This document shows, piece after piece, positions 1 to 4,450 of a DNA stretch of 6,178 nt (positions are counted from its first letter, which is position 1; each line of letters begins with the position of its first letter). Origin of the DNA: Acidimicrobiia bacterium. Lineage in GTDB: Bacteria > Actinomycetota > Acidimicrobiia > Spongiisociales > UBA5794. Made by a program: the position numbers and the translations under genes. The notes beneath the pieces are model-generated. The model saw nothing but the letters and a program-made list of their open reading frames with translations, searched no databases and had not been told where the DNA came from. Location of the stretch: NCBI GenBank assembly GCA_013695075.1, contig JACDBE010000228.1:1-6178 (forward strand), written 5' to 3'.

Positions 1-139
1 AGGCGTCGGCCAGCGAATGTGCCGGATCGGTGGACATCACCAGTACACGCTTGCCGATGTCGGCGGTGCGTACTGCGGTGGCGGCGGCCACGGTGGTCTT
101 GCCGACGCCACCCTTGCCGGTGACGAGGAGGACCCTCAC
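1..139 (-). CDS. ArsA/GET3-type P-loop ATPase, N-terminal 46 codons (runs off the left edge)
   Basis: The reverse strand starts with GTG at 139 and stays open to base 1. The first 46 residues contain the deviant Walker A motif GKGGVGKTT at residues 8-16, with the signature lysine of the SIMIBI/MinD-ArsA class. They also contain STDPAHSLADA at about residues 36-46, the segment that follows strand 2 in ArsA/GET3 proteins and distinguishes them from MinD and ParA. Known members are soluble ATPases, usually dimeric, that couple ATP hydrolysis to oxyanion export (ArsA) or tail-anchored protein delivery (GET3). Actinobacterial paralogues such as Rv2184c have no settled role. The GTG shares the four bases GTGA with the stop of the SRPBCC gene, so translation is probably coupled. 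No arsenic gene is in view, so arsenite export should not be assumed. The family call is firm, but the client or substrate is unknown because the C-terminal part is missing. Confidence 0.9.
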   Translation of the reverse strand, partial: MRVLLVTGKGGVGKTTVAAATAVRTADIGKRVLVMSTDPAHSLADA

Positions 140-579
140 GCCGCCGACTCGGCCTGCTTCTTGAGACCGCGCAGGGCGCTGGCGACGATCTGCTTTTCGG
201 CCTGACGCTTGAGGAACCCGGGGATGGAAAAGGTGGGGTCGACCCTGAGGGCGTAGAGCACCTCGGTACCGCCATCCTCCAGCTCGTTGAACTCGTAGCG
301 CCCGTCCATCGCGGTGATGTCATCGCCCGGTTCGGCGGACCACGAGAACCCGTTGTCCAGGTCGTATGCGTACTGCAGCGTGTAGGAGATCTCCTTGATC
401 ATGGCGTCGGCGACGAACGAGGCGCGGTGGGGGCGGCCGTCCTGGTCCTCTTCGAGGATGTCGACCCGTTTCACCCCCGTCGCCCACTGCGGGTAGGCCT
501 CCAGGTCGAGCGCCACTTCGTAAACGAGCTGCGGGGGCGCCGACACCTCGATGCGCTGCACGGTGCCTTCCATGGTCAC
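136..579 (-). CDS. SRPBCC (START-like / polyketide cyclase-dehydrase) family protein
   Basis: This 147-residue protein matches a single SRPBCC helix-grip domain in size and layout. It opens with a beta strand, IEVSAPPQLVYEVALDLEAY, then the PQWATGVKRVDIL stretch that typifies COQ10/cyclase-like members. Alternating strands follow, and a long C-terminal amphipathic helix ends it (about residues 118-147, from IPGFLKRQAEKQIV onward). There is no signal peptide or membrane segment, so it should be cytosolic. The family binds hydrophobic ligands in a central cavity; the ligand here cannot be read from the sequence. The order SRPBCC then ArsA-type ATPase, with a GTGA overlap, resembles Rv2185c-Rv2184c of mycobacteria and suggests one functional unit, perhaps lipid or membrane-client handling (inference). 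GTG at 579 is preferred as the start because AGGAGG ends 5 bases before it. ATG at 573 (residue 3) is possible, but its spacer would be 11 bases. Confidence 0.88.
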   Translation of the reverse strand: MTMEGTVQRIEVSAPPQLVYEVALDLEAYPQWATGVKRVDILEEDQDGRPHRASFVADAMIKEISYTLQYAYDLDNGFSWSAEPGDDITAMDGRYEFNELEDGGTEVLYALRVDPTFSIPGFLKRQAEKQIVASALRGLKKQAESAA

Positions 580-583
580 CCCA

Positions 584-590
584 ACCTCCT
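584..590 (-). promoter_or_regulatory. Strong ribosome binding site for the SRPBCC gene
   Basis: The reverse strand reads AGGAGGT, followed by TGGG and then GTGACCATG. AGGAGG sits 5 bases from the GTG at 579 and 11 bases from the ATG at 573, which favours the GTG start. It is one of the best Shine-Dalgarno matches in the window. It suggests that this gene and its coupled ATPase are translated independently of the metallophosphoesterase upstream. Confidence 0.7.
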
Positions 591-600
591 GCGACGACGT

Positions 601-619
601 CCGCCACCAAGGGTAGCGG
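601..619 (-). other. Intercistronic hairpin between the metallophosphoesterase and SRPBCC genes
   Basis: On the reverse strand CCGCTACC, loop CTT, GGTGGCGG forms an 8-bp stem with one G-U wobble. It lies 9 bases after the metallophosphoesterase stop and 10 bases before the SRPBCC ribosome binding site. No T-run follows, so it is not a classical intrinsic terminator. It may be an mRNA-stabilising or processing element, or a weak terminator of the kind lacking a U-tract that is often proposed in actinobacteria. GC-rich DNA throws up such stems by chance, so its function is uncertain. Confidence 0.35.
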
Positions 620-628
620 TGACCCCGC

Positions 629-1396
629 TCATCGGTCGGGAGCTGCCAGGTGCCTCACCGCCCGGCCGGTCGCCCGGAAATAGCCGACGTTGATACATCG
701 GGTTGTCCCTACCCGCCAGGCGGTGGCCTGCGGCTGGTGCACGTCGCCGAAGTAGTGCCACCGCGGCCGCTGCCTGACCAGATAGTCGAGGATCGCCTCC
801 GACCCCTTGGCCCGCCCCCCGATGACGTCGTTGGACAGGGCAGGCACCGCCGGAGGCAAATGGCTGCCGAGCACGTCCACCGGCCCCAGCCGCTCCAGCT
901 TGGCCGCCGTCTGCTCCTCGGTTACCTCGCCCGGGGTGCCCAGAGAGACCATGCCGCCGCCGACGATCCCCATTCGGACCCCCTCGATGACGACCACCTC
1001 GCCGTCGACGAAACGGCAACCTTCGGGGAGGCTGGCGGCCAGCAGGTCGGGACGATCGACGTTGCCATAGGTGACGTATGCGCCGGAGCCCTCCAGCGCA
1101 GCGCACACGTCGCGGTAGGCGGCGGCTGTCTCCCGCTCGAAGGCCCGCTGCACCTCGTGCTCCCGCCCGGCCACGAAGCTCCTCCATTGGTGGCGGGCCT
1201 GTTCGAACTGACCGGCGGTGCGTAGCCGCACCATCTCGGCGACGAACGGCCTACCGGCGATCTCGGTGACGATGCCGTCGTTTGTGCGGTAGTCGATGAA
1301 GTTGATCAGGTCACCGAGCACCACCAGCGGCTCCCCGAGGCCGGCTATCCGCCACAGCGCCGCCGTCGCCCCATGGACGTCGGCGACGATCAGCAC
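629..1396 (-). CDS. Calcineurin-like metallophosphoesterase
   Basis: This 255-residue protein carries the metal-site motifs of the calcineurin-like phosphoesterase fold in order. They are DVHG at residues 6-9, GDLIN at 28-32, GNVD at 111-114 (the GNH[DE] position), GSH at 177-179, and GDVHQP at 217-222, where the fold normally has GHxH. The protein is cytosolic, with no signal or membrane segment. An Arg/Glu-rich helical insert at about residues 55-102 separates the second and third motifs. The substrate is unknown; nucleotides, phosphoproteins and phospholipid head groups are all precedented in the fold. The GTG at 1396 is the only reasonable start, because DVHG follows at once and an in-frame TGA lies at 1414-1412. 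It has no Shine-Dalgarno sequence. The gene lies 83 bases after the methyltransferase stop and 49 bases before the SRPBCC start. The DVHQ variant of the last motif is noted as a finding. Confidence 0.88.
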   Translation of the reverse strand: MLIVADVHGATAALWRIAGLGEPLVVLGDLINFIDYRTNDGIVTEIAGRPFVAEMVRLRTAGQFEQARHQWRSFVAGREHEVQRAFERETAAAYRDVCAALEGSGAYVTYGNVDRPDLLAASLPEGCRFVDGEVVVIEGVRMGIVGGGMVSLGTPGEVTEEQTAAKLERLGPVDVLGSHLPPAVPALSNDVIGGRAKGSEAILDYLVRQRPRWHYFGDVHQPQATAWRVGTTRCINVGYFRATGRAVRHLAAPDR

Positions 1397-1434
1397 GACA
1401 CCGCGGCCTGGTCACCCATCGTGGCGCAACGGTA
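1390..1434 (-). promoter_or_regulatory. Possible -10 box and 9-codon leader ORF ahead of the metallophosphoesterase
   Basis: On the reverse strand TACCGT (1434-1429) fits the actinobacterial TANNNT -10 pattern. Nine bases later an ATG at 1419 opens a nine-codon frame, MGDQAAVSC, whose TGA (1392-1390) lies inside the metallophosphoesterase gene, just past its GTG at 1396-1394. The GTG has no Shine-Dalgarno sequence, so termination and re-initiation from this leader would explain how it is translated. I see no convincing -35 element. All of this is pattern-based inference. Confidence 0.25.
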
Positions 1435-1439
1435 GCTGG

Positions 1440-1462
1440 GCCCGCCGTTTGGCCCGGCGAGC
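1440..1462 (-). terminator. GC-rich hairpin after the methyltransferase gene, possible weak terminator
   Basis: On the reverse strand GCTCGCCG, loop GGCCAAA, CGGCGGGC forms an 8-bp stem with one wobble pair. It begins 17 bases after the methyltransferase stop at 1480. A competing stem, GGGCC (1438-1442) with GGCCC (1451-1455), shares bases with it, so the two cannot form together. There is no T-run, which weakens the terminator reading. It may separate the methyltransferase transcript from the metallophosphoesterase promoter suggested just downstream. Confidence 0.35.
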
Positions 1463-1479
1463 AGCGGGTGCGTCCCTAA

Positions 1480-2541
1480 TCAGACCCGGAGCCGGTAGAA
1501 GCGCCAGCTGTCCGTCTCGATGGGGAGCACCTCCACGTCGCCATACCCAGCCTCGATGGCGTAGCGGTGCAGCGTTTCCGGGCGCATCACCGCCCCGGTG
1601 GCCCGGGACTCGGGATCCTCCATGGCGCTCGGCAGGCACGCCACCACGCTCCAGCCGTATGCGTACCGCTCCCGATCGGGGGCCGGGGCGGTGAACTCAG
1701 GCTCCACCCGCTCGTCGACCACGATGACGAAACCTTCCGGCGCAAGCAACCGGCGGGCGGTGCCCAGCACTTCCACGGGCCGTTCCATGTCGTGGAGCGC
1801 TTCGATGATCGTCACCAGGTCGTAGACGCCGGCGTTGTCCAGGGTGGCGGCGTCGACGGCGTGGAAGACCACCCGATCGGCGACGCCGGCATCGGCGGAA
1901 TGGCGGGTGGCGACCTCGATGGCGGCGGCGTCGAGGTCGTAGCCGTCCACGGTGATCTTGGGGTACGCCCGGGCCATGGCGATGCTGGACCAACCGGTCC
2001 CGCAGGCGATGTCCGCAACCCGGGCCGGTGGGTCGGCGTTGAGTCGTTGGTCGAGGTCCCGTATCGCCGGCAGCCACTCCTCGCCGAGCAGGTTGAGGAA
2101 CAGCGGCCGGTTCCATTCGGCCCGGCCCTCCGGTTCCCAGGGCAACGGGGGCGGTGCCCCTCCATGGCGGAAAGCGGCGACGACATCGGGCAGGGGGCGC
2201 GCCGCCCGCACCATCTCCACGCCCCGGTACGCCTGGTACAGCAGGTTGTCGGGGTCGGCGAGCACGGGGCGGTGCTCGTCGGGCATCCGGTAGCGGCGCT
2301 CCAGCATCCCCGCCGCCGGATCGTCAACGGCGAGCAGTCCGCTGGCGGCATGGTGCTCCAACCACTCGCGCACGTATCGCTCAATGGTTCCGGTGCGCCC
2401 GGCCAGCTCGGTGGACGTGGCCGGACCGTCGTCCGCCAACGCCCGATACAGACCCAACCGCTCCCCGATGTACACCGTGTACAGCTCCAGGGCGCCGAGG
2501 GCGTCACCGAACAGGCGGTCGGTGAGGGCGGCGGTGTCCAT
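1480..2541 (-). CDS. SAM-dependent class I methyltransferase with N-terminal winged-helix domain (Rv2258c type)
   Basis: This 353-residue protein has two parts. Residues 1-85 resemble a winged-helix dimerisation domain: a helical start, a helix-turn-helix-like stretch around ATSTELAGRTGTIERYVREW, and a small wing around GLLAV. Residues 145-353 form a Rossmann methyltransferase. Motif I is VADIACGTGWSS at 175-186, the acidic strand-2 end is DGYDLD at 199-204, the VVFHAVDAA motif is near 224-232, and IIEALHDMERP at 245-255 lies at motif IV. The layout is that of the actinobacterial Rv2258c-type family, whose substrates are unknown; small-molecule O- or C-methylation is typical of similar bidomain enzymes. 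The HD pair at 250-251 resembles residues in O-methyltransferases, but its catalytic role here is a guess. ATG at 2541 is chosen because a -10 box sits at leaderless distance and no Shine-Dalgarno sequence precedes it. It is divergent from a truncated plus-strand gene 73 bases away. Confidence 0.88.
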   Translation of the reverse strand: MDTAALTDRLFGDALGALELYTVYIGERLGLYRALADDGPATSTELAGRTGTIERYVREWLEHHAASGLLAVDDPAAGMLERRYRMPDEHRPVLADPDNLLYQAYRGVEMVRAARPLPDVVAAFRHGGAPPPLPWEPEGRAEWNRPLFLNLLGEEWLPAIRDLDQRLNADPPARVADIACGTGWSSIAMARAYPKITVDGYDLDAAAIEVATRHSADAGVADRVVFHAVDAATLDNAGVYDLVTIIEALHDMERPVEVLGTARRLLAPEGFVIVVDERVEPEFTAPAPDRERYAYGWSVVACLPSAMEDPESRATGAVMRPETLHRYAIEAGYGDVEVLPIETDSWRFYRLRV

Positions 2542-2549
2542 TGGCGGCG

Positions 2550-2555
2550 ATCGTA
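2550..2555 (-). promoter_or_regulatory. -10 box of a probable leaderless promoter for the methyltransferase
   Basis: The reverse strand reads TACGAT, a full match to the TANNNT -10 consensus, with 8 bases between it and the ATG at 2541. Transcription would therefore begin at or within a base or two of the A of the ATG. Leaderless genes are common in actinobacteria, and the missing Shine-Dalgarno sequence here agrees with that. No clear -35 hexamer is visible about 17 bases further upstream, which is usual for this promoter class. Confidence 0.5.
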
Positions 2556-3119
2556 GCGAGGAGACCGGTCCCGCCTTCCCGGGGCCGGATGGGAGGTGCC
2601 GATCTGCTCCCCCGATGGACGTATACCTCTACGGCGACGTCACCGACACTTTGGTCGCCGTGACCCGCCCCTTCGTGGCCGCCGCCCGGCGAGGCGGCGG
2701 GGACGCCAGCATTGCCGTGCTGATGCAGGGCGGTGCCGACAGCGTTCGCTACTTCCGCGACTACCGCCGCCATCTGCTCGCCGCCGGGGCAGACGAGGTG
2801 ACCACCGTCCCCCACCCGACAGGACGGGCCGACGAGGCGGGCATCGAGGTCATCGGCTCGTGCTCGGGCATCTTCATGGCGGGAGGTCATGTGAAACACG
2901 AGTCCCATGAGCTGCCAGAGTTCGATCCCGACGGTGACCTCGAGCGCCGGAATACCCGCGACCGTCGCCGCGCTGGCGAGATCGGCGACGACAGCGTCCC
3001 CTCAGCCCGGTTATGGCCCACGCGGCTGGTCCTGAGCCGGTCCTGGCCCGCTGACAGCCAGAGGTGGGTGCTCGGTTCCCGAGGTTGGCTGCGGAGCAAC
3101 CGGGGCCACGTCGGGCGAG

Positions 3120-3167
3120 CTCCGATTCCTCCCCGCCTCGAACCCTCCCGTCTCGAACCCTCCCCGT
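3120..3167. repeat. Degenerate tandem repeat, about 2 clear units plus one diverged
   Basis: CTCGAACCCTCCCGT (3137-3151) is followed directly by CTCGAACCCTCCCCGT (3152-3167), which differs by a single inserted C. A diverged third unit, CTCCGATTCCTCCCCGC (3120-3136), precedes them. The unit length of 15-17 is not a steady multiple of three, which argues against a selected coding repeat, although the truncated plus-strand frame reads through it as two LEPS-type units. With the adjoining palindromic motif and hairpin this looks like an intergenic repeat of the REP or GC-rich interspersed type. No second copy occurs in this window. Confidence 0.6.
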
Positions 3168-3183
3168 CCCGCTGCGCTCGGCA

Positions 3184-3201
3184 CCCCTCCCAAGTGAGGG
3201 G
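3184..3201. other. Hairpin CCCCTC/GAGGGG downstream of the QueG-like gene
   Basis: CCCCTC (3184-3189) and GAGGGG (3196-3201) form a perfect 6-bp inverted repeat around a 6-base loop. It sits 66 bases after the QueG-like stop on the reverse strand and just inside the end of the truncated plus-strand frame. No T-run follows on either strand, so a terminator role is possible but weak. It adjoins the tandem repeat and may be part of the same repeat element. Confidence 0.4.
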
Positions 3202-3267
3202 AAACTGATCGCTCGGCAACAGGCTGCGGCATCCACACTCGCAAGATCGCTGGGCGAGGGTTCTGGT

Positions 3268-4443
3268 CTACCTCCTGCGACGCATCGGCAGCGGCAGTAT
3301 CACCGGCGAGGTGTGGGCCACGGGAGAGTCGTTCCCGTTCCCCTGACGGGAGGCCAGTGCCAGCTCGATCTCGTTGCGGACATCGGGGTGGCGCTCGTCG
3401 GTCAGCGCCGCCGTCAACGCCCGGCGGGCGGCGGCGGATCCGATGACGCCCAGCGGCCAGGCGGCATGGAGGCGGAGCACCGGCCGAGGGTGGCTCAGGT
3501 ACCGGGCCAGTGTCGGCACCGCCTCCGCTCCCCCGGTGTTGCCCAGTGCCACCAGGGCGTTGCGGCGGATCATCACCGGGTCCGCCCTCGGTAGGTACCA
3601 GTGGCCAAGGTCGTGGCGGAGGGTGTCGTCGTCGGTGTCGAGCAGCGCCACCAGGTCGAGCCGACCCGTCTCGGCACCTGACCGGGCGAGGAGCCGGGAG
3701 CCGGGAGGGCAGGCCTCGATGCAGTCGTCGCAGCCGTACACCCGGTCGCCCATCGCCGCCCGGAACTGGCGAGGAATGCTCCCCGGCTGCTGGGCGATGG
3801 CGGCCAGGCAGCGACGGGCGTCGAGCACCCCGGGGGCGACCAGGGCCCCGGTGGGGCAGGTGGGGAGGCATGCCGAGCACGAGCCGCAGCCTCGTTCCAT
3901 CGGCGCCGTCACCGCCAGCGCGGCATCGGTGACCACGGTGCCCAACAGCAGCCACGGCCCCACCGCCGGTGCCAGCACCATGGCGTTCTTGCCCCACCAT
4001 CCCACCCCGGCGCGCACCGCCGCCGCCCGATCGACCAGGCGGGCATCGTCGCTTAGGACCTCGCCCCGGCTGCCGGCGATCCTCAGCCGACCGGCGACGG
4101 CGTCGAGGGCCAGCCGCAACGGCCGGTAGTGGTCGGCGGTGGCGAAGCGGGCTACCCGACCGGTTCCGGGTCGACCGGGGCCGGGAGAGCCCGCCGCCGG
4201 CAGGTAGGAGTGACCCAGCACCACCAGCCGCTGCGCCCACGGGTGGGTGCGACGGACATCAGTGGCGATGTCGGGGTGGCGGTAGGTGAAGGTGAGCCCG
4301 TTGTTGCTGCCGTCGCCACGACGCCGGCGCAGCTCGGCCTCAACATCGGCGAACGGCTCGACGCCGGCTACCCCGAACCCGGTGCAGCCGGCGGCGAAGG
4401 CGACCCGGCGCAGCGCCTCCACAAGACCAGACGGGGTAGCCAC
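3268..4443 (-). CDS. queG: Epoxyqueuosine reductase-like protein (QueG, actinobacterial-type subgroup)
   Basis: QueG is a cobalamin-dependent, double [4Fe-4S] enzyme that reduces epoxyqueuosine to queuosine at tRNA position 34. This 391-residue protein has the family order. An N-terminal cobalamin-binding region includes GRVARF and DHYRPLR (about 95-110). The catalytic-Asp segment is SDDARLVDRAAAVRAGVGWWGKN (131-153), with D132 aligning to the family aspartate. The ferredoxin-like cysteines are C186, C189, C192 and C196, then C212, C238, C241 and C245, enough for both clusters. HEAT-like repeats follow at about 288-365. Classical QueG motifs are altered: DTGP reads DDAR, the TIE after C212 reads AIA, and CPWN reads CPPG, so activity on tRNA is likely but not assured. 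The last 25 or so residues are an unconserved tail. GTG at 4443 follows the DUF3352 stop by 7 bases, with GAGG 5 bases before it, which indicates one operon. Confidence 0.85.
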   Translation of the reverse strand: MATPSGLVEALRRVAFAAGCTGFGVAGVEPFADVEAELRRRRGDGSNNGLTFTYRHPDIATDVRRTHPWAQRLVVLGHSYLPAAGSPGPGRPGTGRVARFATADHYRPLRLALDAVAGRLRIAGSRGEVLSDDARLVDRAAAVRAGVGWWGKNAMVLAPAVGPWLLLGTVVTDAALAVTAPMERGCGSCSACLPTCPTGALVAPGVLDARRCLAAIAQQPGSIPRQFRAAMGDRVYGCDDCIEACPPGSRLLARSGAETGRLDLVALLDTDDDTLRHDLGHWYLPRADPVMIRRNALVALGNTGGAEAVPTLARYLSHPRPVLRLHAAWPLGVIGSAAARRALTAALTDERHPDVRNEIELALASRQGNGNDSPVAHTSPVILPLPMRRRR

Positions 4444-4450
4444 CGGTGCC

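Larger units (their letters stand above)
2615..3208 (+). pseudogene. Truncated peptidase S51 / class I glutamine amidotransferase-like gene
   Basis: The plus strand opens at ATG 2615. The first 92 codons (to about 2890) read like the N-terminal half of actinobacterial class I glutamine amidotransferase-like (peptidase S51 / dipeptidase E fold) proteins. MDVYLYGDVT is strand 1, ASIAVLMQGG at 31-40 is the next strand, YFRDYRRHLLAAGADEVTTV is the family's helix plus strand, and GIFMAGGH at 85-92 is its 'GIFxxGG' turn. After that the pattern stops. The expected helix and the GxSAG nucleophile elbow are absent from all three plus frames. The open frame runs on to TGA at 3208 (197 residues in all), but its tail is Arg/Pro/Ser-rich and reads straight through a tandem repeat. 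I therefore see an inactivated remnant or chimeric frame with no catalytic nucleophile. No convincing Shine-Dalgarno sequence precedes the ATG. A short functional protein cannot be excluded. It is the only plus-strand coding signal in the window. Confidence 0.55.
2891..3267. other. 377-base interval without a recognisable intact gene
   Basis: This stretch lies between the point where S51 similarity ends and the stop of the QueG-like gene. It holds the low-complexity tail of the truncated plus-strand frame, a degenerate tandem repeat (3120-3167), a motif reading CGCTGCGCTCGGCA just after the repeat, and a 6-bp GC-rich hairpin (3184-3201). I find no conserved motif in any of the six frames. One reverse frame from 3001 down to about 2891 is open and hydrophobic but unassigned. 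There is no T-rich terminator for either flanking unit. Confidence 0.6.

Noticed and set aside
576..1187. Reverse frame of 203 codons overlapping the metallophosphoesterase
   Set aside because: Arg/Gly-rich composition typical of a shifted frame in GC-rich DNA. The overlapping frame carries the complete phosphoesterase motifs.
1415..1478. tRNA-like string on the plus strand: an A-box-like TGGCGCAACGGTAGC followed by a 5-bp stem with a 7-base loop TTTGGCC
   Set aside because: The D-stem lacks two pairs, the spacing to the anticodon-like stem is three bases too long, loop base 37 is C, there is no T-arm with a TTCRA loop, and the acceptor ends do not pair.
1567..2556. Long plus-strand open frame of 329 codons
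   Set aside because: It is antisense to the methyltransferase with aligned codon boundaries, rich in Gly/His/Val/Asp without motifs. The reverse strand has clear SAM-binding motifs.
2591..2597. GGGAGGT on the plus strand as ribosome binding site of the truncated S51-like gene
   Set aside because: It is 17 bases from the ATG at 2615, too far for normal use, and the GTG beside it is out of frame.
3271..3276. AGGAGG on the reverse strand at the end of queG as a ribosome binding site for a further downstream gene
   Set aside because: It lies within the terminal Arg codons of queG, and no start codon follows within a workable distance. The next ATG frame is low-complexity and runs through the repeat.
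3374..4129. Plus-strand open frame of 251 codons
   Set aside because: Ser/Arg/Ala/Pro-rich shadow of the QueG-like gene with no recognisable domain.
3011..4240. Long reverse frame of 409 codons overlapping queG
   Set aside because: It is Arg/Gly/Pro-rich, motif-free, and mostly out of frame with the QueG-like gene, which has the eight ordered cysteines.
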